Shown piece by piece: positions 22,879 through 32,781 of a stretch of 64,000 nucleotides of DNA (its first letter is position 1; each line of letters starts with the position of its first letter). Under the pieces are notes generated by a model that was not told where the DNA came from, did no database searches, and saw nothing but the letters and a program-made list of their open reading frames with translations. Both the position numbers and the translations under genes were made by a program. The stretch lies in assembly GCF_000586435.1 (NCBI RefSeq), contig NZ_BAWH01000001.1, forward strand, positions 462,082-526,081, read 5' to 3'. Origin of the DNA: Psychrobacter sp. JCM 18901. GTDB lineage: Bacteria; Pseudomonadota; Gammaproteobacteria; Pseudomonadales; Moraxellaceae.

Positions 22879-24245
22879 TTAACCCCATAGCACAGTTAAG
22901 CGTTTTTGCTGATAGCGTAGACGCAAAGTAAGTAAAATAGATGATAAGAATAAACCTGTAATCAACGCCATCCAAAATCCTTGTGCGCCAACGTCAGTGA
23001 AACGCACTAGATAGACGCCAAGTGGTAGGGCCACTAACCAGTAGCAGAAGAGCGTTACCCACATCGGTATAGTGGTATCTTGCATACCGCGCAATATACC
23101 AGCAACGTTAACCTGCCAGCCATCAAATAATTGATAGGCAAGTGCAAAGATAAGCAAATGCATAGACTGGGCTCTAACTTCTGGGTTATCCGTGAATGCT
23201 GCTGCCAGTTCTGGTCTGAATAGCCATATCCCAAGCATACAAGTCAAAGCGATCAATACGGTCCATACCAGTCCAGTAGCTTGCACTTGGCGCAGTGCTA
23301 ATAGGTTTTTTTGGCCAAATCGATTGGAGACCATGATAGTGAGCGCCATGGCAACAGATATCGGTATCATAAATAGCTGTGAGGTCACTGACAGTGCTAC
23401 TTGATGCGATGCTGTTGCCAACTCACCCAATGGACTGATAACGAGTGCGCCTAAGCTAAATAAACTGGCTTCAAAGAAGATAGAGATACCAATAGGGATA
23501 CCAAGTTTTAACAGCTTTTTTTTATCTGTGTACGATTAGGCTAGAGAAGCCATAAAAAAATCGCGTGCTCACAAATTCGCGACGTTTCGTGAAGCTAGTA
23601 TAGGCCGCCAATAATAGGACATTTATCCATAATACTAGCGCTGTAGCCACCCCGCAGCCTGCACCGCCCATTTCTGGCATGCCAAATAACCCATGAATAA
23701 AAATATAGTTCAAGGGGATATCTGCGAGTAGGCCAATGATACTAATGACAGTCACAGGCTCAGGACGACCCAATGCCTCACAATAACTGCGTAGAACAGC
23801 ATATACAGCGAGCGCTGGGAAACCAAATGAAACACCATGTAAATATTGCGTTGCTATCGGCTGAATGTTTTCTGGGACACCCATAATACCAAGAACATTG
23901 GGAGCCAAATTAACAATGATAAAACCGATAATGCCAATGACACTGGCGTCCATAAGGACTGCTGCGTGATATGCGGTACTTGGCCGTGCTGGTCTTGACC
24001 AATCGCTTCACCAATCAGAGGCGTGGTTGCGATAAGCACACCTGTGGCCAATAAAAACAATGGTAGCCAAATACCAGAGCCAACGGCTACCGCAGCCAAA
24101 TCAAGCGCTGAGACTTGACCTGCATGATGGCATCGACCACGCCAAGTGCGGCTTGGCAAAACTGAGTGATTAAGATAGGGAGGGCAAGTACGCCTAAACG
24201 TAAGCTGTAGCTTTTAAAATCTTTGAAAGACAATGGAAAAACCAT
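22879..24245 (-). CDS. MATE-family multidrug efflux protein, several frameshifts
   Basis: A 12-helix Na+ or H+ driven drug/organic-cation exporter of about 455 residues after repair. The start at 24245 reads MVFPLSFKDFKSYSLRLGVL and continues LPILITQFCQAALGVVDAIMAG, typical of MATE helix 1. Later segments include ATTPLIGEAIG, APNVLGIMGVPENI, LADIPLNYIFIHGLFGMPEM and the second-half start KLGIPIGISIFFEASLFSLG. Frames are broken at about 24123 (a G missing on the coding strand), at 23950-23951 (G missing) and around 23516-23530. At the last site an 8-T run probably carries 2 extra bases and another base is missing nearby; the exact residues there are uncertain. Confidence 0.87.
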
Positions 24246-24621
24246 GGTAAGCAACTTTTTATTCTTTGCGGTAATTGTTATTAAGGTTATTATTAATAAA
24301 CAAACACTGCTATCAATCGATTAAGGTTGACGCAGCAAGGAGAGCGTAGTGCCGACGATAATACTCCGATAAATAATATGAGCAAGCTTATAATGTTGCA
24401 TAAGTAGATAGGCAGAGTATGAAAATAAAAATAAAGACACTAAAATAAAAATAACCCGTCGATCCAAGTAGTGGATTGACAGGTCATATACATAGTAAGA
24501 TGGTAAAGAAGCCACACTATGATGTCAACGCTTTAGCGCCGCTATACAGGTATTAATCTTAGGTTTTTTTGTACTCTATTTCATAGTTGATGAACAACAG
24601 ATAATAGCCAACTCAATGAGT
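24246..24621. other. Intergenic region upstream of the MATE gene
   Basis: No firm gene. A 64-codon GTG-started minus-strand frame (24321-24515) encodes a hydrophobic peptide, but it has no clear ribosome site. A TTGACA (24528-24523, minus strand) with TACCAT 17 bases on is a possible promoter for the MATE gene with a leader of roughly 250 bases. Confidence 0.45.
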
Positions 24622-25101
24622 TTAATCCGGCAGCAACTCAAGTGTCTCCGCCATATCCATAATCGATCGCCAATGTTTGGGCTCTAATGGAATCACTGTT
24701 AACTGCTGACAGCCTTTCCTCAATAATAACGAGTCTTCCAAAGCTGGCAAAAACTTTAGCTCTGATAGTGGTAATACCTCTGTAAAAGCTTGCTCAAAAG
24801 TGAGATCGACCATATACCAGCGAGGTTCCTCTTCAGTCGCAATAGGATCATAATGACGGTGTTCAGGGTGAAACTGAGTAGGATCAGGATACCCTGCTGT
24901 AGTAACTGTCATAGTACCAGCGACTCCAGATGGCTTGGCGCTAGAGTGATAAAAGAATACCTTGTCACCAACTTTCATATCATCACGCATAAAATTACGT
25001 GCGCGGTAGTTGCGGACACCGTCCCAACCGTCGGTGCCCAAGCGCTGCAAATCTTCAATACCAAAAAATTTAGGGTTGGATTTCATTAACCAATACGCCA
25101 T
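24622..25101 (-). CDS. EVE-domain protein (PUA-like fold)
   Basis: A 159-residue single-domain EVE protein. The family has a PUA-related fold thought to bind modified bases in RNA or DNA; the cellular role of stand-alone members is not settled. Hallmarks: the N-terminal MAYWLMKSNPKFFGIEDL, the WDGVRNYRARNFMRDDM stretch, VGDKVFFYHSSAKPSGVAGT and a C-terminal half around RWYMVDLTF. The frame is intact; the start ATG at 25101 follows an AAGGAT-type site. It is a single gene on the minus strand, divergent from hemW. Confidence 0.9.
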   Translation of the reverse strand: MAYWLMKSNPKFFGIEDLQRLGTDGWDGVRNYRARNFMRDDMKVGDKVFFYHSSAKPSGVAGTMTVTTAGYPDPTQFHPEHRHYDPIATEEEPRWYMVDLTFEQAFTEVLPLSELKFLPALEDSLLLRKGCQQLTVIPLEPKHWRSIMDMAETLELLPD

Positions 25102-25394
25102 ATACCTATCCTTCGATTTTTTTATTTATTTTTCAATTTGTTCTTAAAATTATCAGAGTTAGTTTCTCTTAACTCATTCTCAAACCCGTTTTTAATAGTT
25201 TCTGTTCTTAGTAGAAGCTGTTTTTAACATATTCTCTATATATTGCCCATAAGTTGCCATGGTGAATAGGGCGTTTATACGTGTTTTTGTTAATAGTTTT
25301 ATGATAGATAGGCTTTTCTTTATCTCATCTAGTCGCTATCCTAGCGTTACTTTTGATATCGATCATTATTGCTCACTACAAAATAAGTTTATTT

Positions 25395-26730
25395 ATGCCC
25401 AAAGTGAATACAGACAGTATGCCAAATGACCTGAATACGTTAAGTCTTACTGAACCAACGACGGATACTATCGAGGTCAATGTGACAGACATTCCATTGT
25501 CTCTTTACATTCACATCCCGTGGTGTGTGAAGAAGTGTCCTTATTGCGATTTTAATTCGCATGAGCTACCGATGGACAGTGAGCTATCCATGTATGAAGA
25601 ATACGTCGATGCGTTACTGCTAGACGCCGCAATGCAGCAGCCTTTAACTCAGGGCCGAAAAATTGGTTCGATATTTATTGGTGGTGGTACGCCATCTTTG
25701 CTACCCATTGCTCAGTATCAGCGACTGTTTACTGGTTTACGGTCATGTTTTGAATTTGCAGAAGACATCGAAGTCACGATGGAGGCGAACCCTGGCACGC
25801 TTGAGTATGCACCATTTTCTCAGTATTTAGAGGTCGGTATCAATCGTCTGTCTATCGGCGTACAGAGCTTTGCCGCCGATAAGCTAAAGGTACTGGGGCG
25901 TATCCACGATCCTGTGCAAGCGTTATCAGCAATTCGAGCTGCCAAAGCGGCTGGATTTGTACGGGTTAATGTCGACCTGATGCACGGTCTACCGCAGCAA
26001 ACCATGAATGAAGCGCTAGAAGATATCCAAATGGCGCATGATGCTGGCGCAACGCATATCTCTTGGTATCAACTGACTATTGAACCAAATACCGTGTTTT
26101 ACCGTAGCCAGCCTATTTTACCCGATGAAGACAATTTGGCAGATATAGAACAAGCAGGTCAGTCGTTATTGCAGCAATTAGGCTATAACAACTATGAGGT
26201 ATCTGCGTGGGCAGGTGAGTCAGACAAACCATGTCGTCATAATATCAACTATTGGCAGTTTGGCGACTATTTAGCAATCGGCGCAGGAGCACATGGTAAA
26301 GTGACGATCAGTCGTAATGACAGTATCGATAATGGCTCTTTAGAACTAAGAAATAAAATGGAAGATGACTTGTTAGTAACGCCAGGCATCTATCGTTTTA
26401 GCAAATCACGTTTGCCAAAAGATTATGTAGTGGTGAGTTCAGATGCCACAAAGGAATCTGACATAAACCAAATAACACCAAAAATGGTTGGCTGGCAAGC
26501 GATTGATCAAGAAGAGTTGGTGAGCGAGTTTATGTTAAATGCGCTGCGCCTACACGGCGGCGTTGCTTGGTCGATGTTTGAAAAGAGAACTGGATTAGCG
26601 CTCAATAGTGTTATTAAACAAGTAAACAGTCTAGTTGCACAAGGGTTATTGGTAGATAGTGATACGCAGTTGCAACCGACTGTATTAGGTCAGCGTTATC
26701 TCAATCAAATATTACGCGCTTTTTTTATAA
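25395..26730 (+). CDS. hemW: Radical SAM protein HemW (haem chaperone, HemN-like)
   Basis: Radical-SAM protein of the coproporphyrinogen-III-oxidase-like group; HemW members bind and deliver haem and do not oxidise coproporphyrinogen. The iron-sulfur motif is IPWCVKKCPYCDF (CxxxCxxC), followed by IFIGGGTPSLL, EANPGTLE and VDLMHGLPQQT. The cysteine that HemN enzymes carry before the cluster motif is absent, which fits HemW. The frame's last part runs past the true end: a 7-T run at 26720-26726 should be 6, giving ...LNQILRAFL and a stop at 26728-26730. I use the ATG at 25395; a TTG at 25353 would add 14 residues. Confidence 0.92.
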
Positions 26731-26773
26731 AACGGCACTTAGATGATTGTTTAATAGCAGCGAGGTACTAACA

Positions 26774-26808
26774 TAAAAAAGGCTTATCAAATAAATGATA
26801 AGCCCTTT
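26774..26808. terminator. Bidirectional terminator between hemW and the entericidin-like gene
   Basis: AAAAAAGGCTTATCA pairs with TGATAAGCCCTTT around AATAAA, with an A-run on the left and a T-run on the right. Confidence 0.85.
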
Positions 26809-26831
26809 ATAAAATCTAAAAAAATCAAACC

Positions 26832-26973
26832 TTAGATTTTATCTTGTACGTCTTGTGCGCCGCCAGTTACAGCATCACCAGCGCTTGATACGTCTTGGCC
26901 AAAGCCTTTGAACGTGTTGCAACCAGTTAGAACGAACATAGCAGTTAAAGATGCGATGATTACTTTTTTTCAT
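26832..26973 (-). CDS. Entericidin A/B-like small lipoprotein, frameshifted
   Basis: A tiny outer-membrane lipoprotein of 46 residues, hidden because its start codon region is frameshifted. On the minus strand ATG is followed by a 7-A run (26964-26970 on the plus strand); with 6 A the product starts MKKVIIASLTAMFVLTGC, a clear lipoprotein signal with the lipobox LTGC. It continues TFKGFGQDVSSAGDAVTG and ends VQDKI. The GFGxDV and DAVT motifs are typical of the entericidin EcnA/EcnB family, linked to envelope stress and programmed lysis. A ribosome site GAGGAT lies 8 bases before the ATG. It has its own terminator shared with hemW. Confidence 0.85.
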
Positions 26974-27230
26974 AATAGTATCCTCAAAGATAAATGAGTG
27001 GTTATAAGTAACAACAGTGATGCTAAGCATCGTGCTCAAGATTCACTGAAGAGGTATTGGATGAGACAGTCATACATAAATGCTATCGCGTTATCCATTA
27101 CAGACATCATAATGAAAGTTAAAAACGCTGCACAGTATCAAAATGTAATTATTGGCAGTAAACTGTAACTTTCGATTACCTACCGCTCATAAATTTAAAT
27201 AATAGAGCGCTGAATATTTGTGGAGTAAGA

Positions 27231-27791
27231 ATGACCATCCATATCGTGCTAGTAGCACCAAAAATGCCAAGTAACACTGGCAATATTATTCGACTGTGTG
27301 CCAATAGCGGGGCACAGCTGCATTTAGTAAGACCGTTAGGGTTTGAGCTTGATGATAAAAAGCTACGCCGCGCAGGCCTTGATTATCATGAATATGCTCA
27401 TTTGCAAGTGCATGACGATTGGACAGCTGCGAGACAAGCTCTAAAAACTGCTGATTGCAATGTCGTTACCGCATTGACAACCAAGCTTAGCAAACCGTTT
27501 TACGATTATGACTTTGGTAAAAACTCGGACTCTGACGCATCTGATAATTCTGCTATGCCTAATATTGCGCTGGTTTTCGGTTCTGAGACAGCAGGTCTGG
27601 CAGACGATATACGTGAAGATATTGGTGCTGATAACTGGCTAAGATTGCCCATGCTAGCTGACTCGCGCAGTTTGAACTTATCAAATAGCGTAGCCATTTG
27701 TTTGTACGAAATATGGCGTCAGCAAGGATTTTCAGGCGATGAAGGTCGTAGTATTGGGTATGAGACATTAACAGTCTATGACCCAAAATAG
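27231..27791 (+). CDS. trmL: tRNA (cytidine/uridine-34-2'-O)-methyltransferase TrmL
   Basis: SPOUT-fold methyltransferase acting on the wobble base of leucine tRNAs. The protein has 186 residues. Motifs in order: IVLVAPKMPSNTGNIIRLCA, LHLVRPLGF, RRAGLDYHEY, LVFGSETAGL, and LRLPMLADSRSLNLSNSVAI, the knotted SAM site. An Asp/Ser-rich loop of about 12 residues (KNSDSDASDNSAM) is inserted between strands and is longer than in E. coli. A ribosome site (TGGAG) lies 8 bases before the ATG. Frame intact; convergent with the tus operon. Confidence 0.95.
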   Translation: MTIHIVLVAPKMPSNTGNIIRLCANSGAQLHLVRPLGFELDDKKLRRAGLDYHEYAHLQVHDDWTAARQALKTADCNVVTALTTKLSKPFYDYDFGKNSDSDASDNSAMPNIALVFGSETAGLADDIREDIGADNWLRLPMLADSRSLNLSNSVAICLYEIWRQQGFSGDEGRSIGYETLTVYDPK

Positions 27792-27840
27792 CTATTTGTT
27801 TAAACAATAGCTATAGATTTAGAAATATTTGCGTACTCAA

Positions 27841-27861
27841 TGAGCAGTTATACACTGCTCA
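27841..27861. terminator. Hairpin in the trmL-tusE gap, possible terminator
   Basis: TGAGCAGT-TATAC-ACTGCTCA is a perfect 8-bp hairpin about 50 bases after trmL. No clean T-run follows. A second long palindrome (27787-27814) overlaps the trmL stop codon. Both may act together as a weak terminator. Confidence 0.5.
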
Positions 27862-27893
27862 TTAATCTATGATGATTTTATAGTGCGACGTCG

Positions 27894-27924
27894 ATCATAT
27901 CTTATCGCTTATCATATCTTATCG
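27894..27924. repeat. 14-bp direct repeat with 17-bp period
   Basis: ATCATATCTTATCG occurs at 27894-27907 and again at 27911-27924, just outside the tusE stop codon. No function assigned. Confidence 0.7.
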
Positions 27925-27936
27925 ACTATAAAGCAC

Positions 27937-28293
27937 TTATAAACAGTTTGGTGGTTTGGGTAAGCCTGCTAAGCGATTGACATGACGTGCAACCAAACCT
28001 GTATTAAACAATTGCTGTAGCTTTTGATTGCTAATATTAAGTTCTGGCAAAGTTTTTTTGTAGCCATTTGATTAGTGGACGGGTTGCTGGCGCGTGATTA
28101 AATTTGTCAAAAACGCGCGCACTTGTTGTAAAATTTCTAAATGCTCATCGCTCAGATTGACCTCGAGTGTGTCTGCCAATTGCTGTGCGATAGCAGGTGT
28201 CCAAATTGTATGATCACACAGATGACCGTCTTGATCTAGTTCGATATCAGCCGCCGATAATGCAGCGTTGTGAGTAGTCATGTCATTACTCAT
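27937..28293 (-). CDS. tusE: Sulfur relay protein TusE (DsrC family), two frameshifts
   Basis: Last carrier of the Tus relay that hands persulfide sulfur to MnmA for 2-thiouridine in tRNA. The N-terminal half reads DQDGHLCDHTIWTPAIAQQL and LSDEHLEILQQVRAF. A 5-A run at 28109-28113 should be 6, restoring RAFFDKFNHAPATRPLIKWL. A 7-T run at 28053-28059 should be 6, restoring QKTLPELNISNQKL. The repaired protein (about 118 residues) then ends PKPPNCL, with the penultimate cysteine that carries the persulfide in this family. Its ATG overlaps the tusB stop by four bases, as expected in a translationally coupled operon tusD-tusC-tusB-tusE. Confidence 0.92.
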
Positions 28294-28619
28294 AAGGCAA
28301 TCGTCACCACTTTGTCAATCTGACTGCTCTGAGTCAGATTCACCCATTCTGCGTCGGTTAAAATAGCAGTCAACTTAGTCTCTAAATTAAGTTTGCCAGT
28401 TGTATTTGCCGTGAGCTGTGCGATGTCATCTGCTAATGCGTAAATACCAGCAATACCATCTATATCGCTATCATTTAAATAAGCATTGAGCCAGTCGATA
28501 AAAGCAGGGGTGCTGCCGAGCAATATAATACTATCGCCTTTGCGCCAAGTGCGAAACATCTCTTCAGTACTGCGTCTAAGGGTATCCATCGTGCTATGCA
28601 ATTGATATAAAGTTGCCAT
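28290..28619 (-). CDS. tusB: Sulfur relay protein TusB (DsrH-like)
   Basis: A 109-residue small protein starting MATLYQLHSTMDTLRRS. Its similarity to DsrH/TusB is weak, as is common for this subunit, and the assignment rests mainly on size, the ILLGSTPAFIDW strand-turn pattern and position between tusC and tusE. In E. coli TusB, TusC and TusD form a hexamer that takes sulfur from TusA and passes it to TusE. The frame is intact and ends within the tusE start (ATGA overlap). Confidence 0.82.
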   Translation of the reverse strand: MATLYQLHSTMDTLRRSTEEMFRTWRKGDSIILLGSTPAFIDWLNAYLNDSDIDGIAGIYALADDIAQLTANTTGKLNLETKLTAILTDAEWVNLTQSSQIDKVVTIAL

Positions 28620-28673
28620 AAAAGTGTCCGATTACGTGCTTTATTATTTTATAAATCTAAGTTATACAGTGAT

Positions 28674-28997
28674 TTAAAAGGTAAGTATCTGCTCAAAGTC
28701 TTGCGAGTTGATGACCTCTGGCACGAGTGTGAGCTGTGAGGCCAGATCTGTTGGCAGCATACCAGTGACCCAGCCACTAAAGACATCATCAGGTAGCCAA
28801 GCTGCGGGCATATCGTAAAGCTCAAGTGATTGAATCATGCCATGCAGCCGCGAGTCAGATTGCATCAATAAGCCAAAGACAGGCGCATCTAAGAACAGTT
28901 GCACTTCATGACCAAATGTCGCTAAAGTTAGCGCAAGCGCACAACCTTCGTAGCTTGCTGCTTCAGTGGGCGTGTGCAGCTGAATTAATAATCTCAT
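28674..28997 (-). CDS. tusC: Sulfur relay protein TusC (DsrF-like)
   Basis: A 107-residue DsrE/DsrF-fold protein. It begins with a strand MRLLIQLHTPT, then SYEGCALALTLATFGHEVQL, the helix and second strand typical of the fold, and FLDAPVFGLL. The subunit is structural in the TusBCD complex, and no catalytic Cys is required. It lies between tusD (67-base gap) and tusB (54-base gap). Frame intact. Confidence 0.87.
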   Translation of the reverse strand: MRLLIQLHTPTEAASYEGCALALTLATFGHEVQLFLDAPVFGLLMQSDSRLHGMIQSLELYDMPAAWLPDDVFSGWVTGMLPTDLASQLTLVPEVINSQDFEQILTF

Positions 28998-29064
28998 TAT
29001 GTATTCCTAAAAATAGTTACCGCTACCGGTGATCTCAATAGACAAACCATCAAACGACACGCTA

Positions 29065-29526
29065 TCAAAATTGTATCAAACGACAGTTATCCTGCATCAT
29101 CATCGCAAGTTCACTGAGTCCCACTAATGTAAACCCTGTCGCAAGATTGGCACCGTCAAGCTGATGGCGTGAGCTATTGTCTACATCACTCACGCCGCGG
29201 CTAAGGGCTGTACTGACACAGACAGGCAGGGGTAATTGATACTGCTCAGCCAAAGACTGCCATTCTTTGGTCAAGTCTAATTGATCGGCTGACTGCCAAC
29301 GCAATCGATTGGCTATATGAGCCGAGTCGCCATAAAAGAAGACGTTGAGCAGGGGTTGTTCAGAGGTAGTATTATCGCTGCTGCCTGTACTATTAGTGTC
29401 AGTGTTATCAACATCATGACTATTCGCTGCGCGATTCAGGTAAGCGCGTGCATAGCGTAACGCCAAGTGTGCCAGTGGGTGACTAGGGTCAGCAGTAATC
29501 AGTAGTAACGGGGTAGTGGTCGTCAT
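29065..29526 (-). CDS. tusD: Sulfur relay protein TusD (DsrE-like)
   Basis: Sulfur-carrying subunit of TusBCD. The protein reads TTTPLLLITADPSHPLAHLA at the N-terminus, and the active cysteine lies in LPLPVCVSTALSRGVSD, matching the persulfide Cys of E. coli TusD. Compared with E. coli it carries two Asn/Ser/Asp-rich insertions (about residues 37-58 and just after the Cys loop), giving 153 residues instead of about 128. I take the ATG at 29526; a start at 29541 is possible. First gene of the tus operon; TusA is not in the window. Confidence 0.92.
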   Translation of the reverse strand: MTTTTPLLLITADPSHPLAHLALRYARAYLNRAANSHDVDNTDTNSTGSSDNTTSEQPLLNVFFYGDSAHIANRLRWQSADQLDLTKEWQSLAEQYQLPLPVCVSTALSRGVSDVDNSSRHQLDGANLATGFTLVGLSELAMMMQDNCRLIQF

Positions 29527-29916
29527 AAGGCGCAGTATCACATATTATAAATAAGAGTTTAAAAATTATGGCCGAGTTGCTATAAATGCTTTGTATAAAG
29601 TCATTTGGTCGTTATTATTATAGTGCTTGTGTGCAAATTTGCGTGACAGAAAACAGAATTTATACTGATAATGAGACATGCAGCGGATCATACTGTCACA
29701 TCAAATAGCGGCGCGTCGTCTCTATCAAAGATGTTTATGCTAACATAAAGCGCCGCAAACCAAGTAGAGTCACTGTTATTTAACGTGGTTTTATCTCAAG
29801 TGTAAGCACATTGAGTATTATTATTTGATGCTGTGACTGCCTCGTAAGAAAAAACAATAAACTTATGAGCTAGGTTCACGTAGTCTTACCATTCTATGTA
29901 AGGAGTTTTTGTCACT
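29527..29916. other. Divergent intergenic region tusD / glnE
   Basis: About 390 bases without a gene; it should hold the promoters of both units. Nothing else recognised. Confidence 0.65.
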
Positions 29917-32781
29917 ATGTTACCTGCTATGCCCTCACGTGTGAACAATGGTACAGATTATCAGCCTACCGTAGAACAACTGCAAGTCCTGCAGACAGCG
30001 AGCGAGTTTGCTTATCAGATTTGGGAAAGTCGGACCGTTTCATGTCAGACGTTTTTGCGTAGCTATCCATTGAATAGTACGCTGACCCGCCAGCAAATTG
30101 ATGATCTGATACAAGATTATACGCTAGATGAGAACTATCAACTCGCTGATGAAATCAAGGTCATGAGTGGTTTGCGTCACTTGCGCACGCTGCTGATGAT
30201 GCGCTGGATTTGGCAAGATGCCTTGCAGACGATCAGTCTGGAGCAGCTGACCGATGAGTTGTCTGAGTTTGCAGATGGCTGTATCTCTTTTGCTAAGGAT
30301 TATACTTATCAGCACTTGGTTGCTAAGTATGGCGAGCCGACCTTTATCAATGAACAAGGCAATGTACAGATTGATGATATGGCAATCATGGCCATGGGTA
30401 AGCTTGGTGCGCAAGAGCTGAATTTATCAAGTGATATTGACCTAATCTTTGTACATCAAGCGCGCGGAGAGACCAATGGTAATAAAGCAAAAGGCACACG
30501 TAGCATAGATAATAAACGTTTTATGACCAGATTGGGTCAAGGCATTATTAAACTGCTCGATAACAAGACCGCCGACGGTTTTGTCTTTCGAGTAGATATG
30601 CGCTTACGTCCATGGGGCGATGGTAGTGATTTGGCCATTCATCTGTCCGCATTACAAAAATACTTTACGATGCATGGCCGTGCATGGGAGCGTTTTGCTT
30701 GGTTAAAAGCACGCGTAGTCGGACAAATAGACCAGCCATTTTATGAAGAAATACAAGCGCTGATTAAGCCATTTGTTTTTCGTTATTATGTGGACTACAG
30801 TGCGTTTTCAGCATTGAGAGAAATGAAGTCTCTTATCCAAAACCAAGTTGCACAGCGTGAAGACTTGGACAATATCAAGCTTGGTGCGGGCGGCATTAGA
30901 GATATTGAGTTTATTGTACAGGCCTTTCAGCTTATCTATGGTGGTCGGCATCCACAGCTGCAAATAAAACCTTGCTTGCAAGCGATGCAAGTATTGTGTG
31001 AGCTTGGCTACTTGGAGCATTCAACTTACGAGCAGCTACAAGCCGCGTATCGGTTTTTACGCCGGCTTGAGCATGCTATTCAAGCGATTAATGACCAACA
31101 GACCCAGCGCTTACCACATGATGAGCAATGGCAGCATAATCTAGCAGTGACGCTGAATTTTGAAAACTGGCATGCCTTATTAGATCAGCTTAATCGTCAT
31201 CGCGAAAGTGTCAATGTGCCGTTTGAGCGTATGGTCACTGAGCGCCAAGTACCTGATAACGAAGATACCGACCTAGAGCCAGAGCACTTAGATGAGCAAA
31301 TTGCCCGTTTAAATGAAGTGCTAACAAAAGAAAATCGCGAGGTACTACAGAATTTTTGGCAATCAAAAATGGTGGCTAATTTAAGTGATGAAGCCAGAGG
31401 GCGTTTAGACGACGCATATCCTGTCATTGTCCATGCGTTGTTAGCGCATCAAGAACAGCAGCAACTTGCCAATACTGCTTTACCGAGATTGATCTCACTG
31501 CTTGAAGCGATTTGTCGCCGTTCTATCTACTTGGTCATGATTGCTGAAAACCCTAATGCAACGATTGAGCTGATTCCAATGCTATCTGCCAGCCCGTGGA
31601 TCGCAAAAGAGTTGGCTCAGTATCCTGTATTATTGGATACATTTTTGCAGCAGCGTTATCGCCATCTGCCAGATAAGCGTGAGCTGCGTGATATCTTGCG
31701 CCAACAGTTGCTACGCGTCGAGCCAAACGATGAAGAAGAGCTGTTAAGCGTCCTGCGACTGTTCAAAAAGAATCAAGTGTTGGCGGTTGCTGCTAGCGAT
31801 GTATTGGCGGAGCGTCCAATAATGAAAGTGTCGGATTCATTGACTTATATCGCTGAAGTAGTACTAGAAGCAGCATTGGAGCGTGCTTTTGCAGAGATTG
31901 TTAACCGTTATGGGTATCCTATTGGCCAAGATGGCGACCCAGTCACTGAAGCGGACTGCGGCTTTGCAATTATCGGTTATGGCAAGCTTGGTGGCTTAGA
32001 GCTATCGTATTCTTCAGATTTGGACTTGGTATTCTTACACAAGATAAAAGAGCAAGGCATGACCACTGGTGAAAAATCAGTCAGTGGTATGAAGTTTGCC
32101 GCGCGTCTTGTACAAAAACTGATGAATTATCTCAATACTCAAACCCGTGATGGCCGTGCCTATGAGATTGATATGCGTCTGCGACCCTCAGGAAATGCTG
32201 GCATGATGGTAGTGTCTTGTCATGCGTTTGAAACCTATCAAATGGATAAAGCATGGTCATGGGAGCATCAAGCGTTGGTACGTGCTCGTGCGATTTGTGG
32301 AGACAGACGAGTCACTGCACGCTTCTGTGATATTCGCCGCGATGTCTTGTCGTTGCCACGGACACTGGATCAAGTACGTAGTGAAGTTACTAGCATGCGT
32401 ATCAAAATGCAAAAGCATCTAGGCACGAGCCAATGGCAGCAGGAAGCGGGCAAATTTCATCTTAAGCAAGATGCAGGCGGTATTGTAGACATTGAGTTCT
32501 TAGCACAGTTTGCCGTATTGGCCTACTCGCATGAATATCCGAGTTTGACCAAATGGAGCGATAATGTGCGAATTTTTGCAGAAGTTGCCTTGCTTGGTAT
32601 TTGGGATGACCAAGTCTGTCAGGATTTGACCGATGCCTATCTAAGAATACGTGCTGCCACGCATCAATTGGCACTATCAGAGCAGTCTTTGCTCGTTGAT
32701 GAGTCATTGTGGCAGGAGACGCGAGCGTTAGTACAGTCACAATGGCAGCATCTTATGGGTGTGGAGACAGACGACGAGTAA
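29917..32781 (+). CDS. glnE: Bifunctional glutamine synthetase adenylyltransferase / adenylyl-removing enzyme
   Basis: Adds and removes AMP on glutamine synthetase in response to PII, tuning nitrogen assimilation. The protein has 954 residues, the normal size. It has two nucleotidyltransferase domains: the first around residues 165-190 with MGKLGAQELNLSSDIDLIFV, the second around 685-710 with IGYGKLGGLELSYSSDLDLV. Each is followed by a MRLRPxG segment (VDMRLRPWGDGSDL and IDMRLRPSGNAGM) and a GGIxDIEF motif (GAGGIRDIEFIVQ and AGGIVDIEFLAQ). The ATG has AAGGAG upstream. This long gene is fully open: it contains no A/T run of six or more, in line with the idea that frameshifts elsewhere depend on such runs. 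Confidence 0.97.
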   Translation: MLPAMPSRVNNGTDYQPTVEQLQVLQTASEFAYQIWESRTVSCQTFLRSYPLNSTLTRQQIDDLIQDYTLDENYQLADEIKVMSGLRHLRTLLMMRWIWQDALQTISLEQLTDELSEFADGCISFAKDYTYQHLVAKYGEPTFINEQGNVQIDDMAIMAMGKLGAQELNLSSDIDLIFVHQARGETNGNKAKGTRSIDNKRFMTRLGQGIIKLLDNKTADGFVFRVDMRLRPWGDGSDLAIHLSALQKYFTMHGRAWERFAWLKARVVGQIDQPFYEEIQALIKPFVFRYYVDYSAFSALREMKSLIQNQVAQREDLDNIKLGAGGIRDIEFIVQAFQLIYGGRHPQLQIKPCLQAMQVLCELGYLEHSTYEQLQAAYRFLRRLEHAIQAINDQQTQRLPHDEQWQHNLAVTLNFENWHALLDQLNRHRESVNVPFERMVTERQVPDNEDTDLEPEHLDEQIARLNEVLTKENREVLQNFWQSKMVANLSDEARGRLDDAYPVIVHALLAHQEQQQLANTALPRLISLLEAICRRSIYLVMIAENPNATIELIPMLSASPWIAKELAQYPVLLDTFLQQRYRHLPDKRELRDILRQQLLRVEPNDEEELLSVLRLFKKNQVLAVAASDVLAERPIMKVSDSLTYIAEVVLEAALERAFAEIVNRYGYPIGQDGDPVTEADCGFAIIGYGKLGGLELSYSSDLDLVFLHKIKEQGMTTGEKSVSGMKFAARLVQKLMNYLNTQTRDGRAYEIDMRLRPSGNAGMMVVSCHAFETYQMDKAWSWEHQALVRARAICGDRRVTARFCDIRRDVLSLPRTLDQVRSEVTSMRIKMQKHLGTSQWQQEAGKFHLKQDAGGIVDIEFLAQFAVLAYSHEYPSLTKWSDNVRIFAEVALLGIWDDQVCQDLTDAYLRIRAATHQLALSEQSLLVDESLWQETRALVQSQWQHLMGVETDDE

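Noticed and set aside
24321..24515. Small hydrophobic minus-strand gene
   Set aside because: GTG start without a ribosome site and overlap with a plausible promoter; kept only as a remark in the intergenic entry.
27787..27924. Mini-CRISPR or repeat array after trmL
   Set aside because: Only two copies of a 14-base repeat and two hairpins; no spacers of regular size and no cas genes.
30124..30414. Antisense frames inside glnE
   Set aside because: Shadows of a clearly coding plus-strand gene; no independent support.
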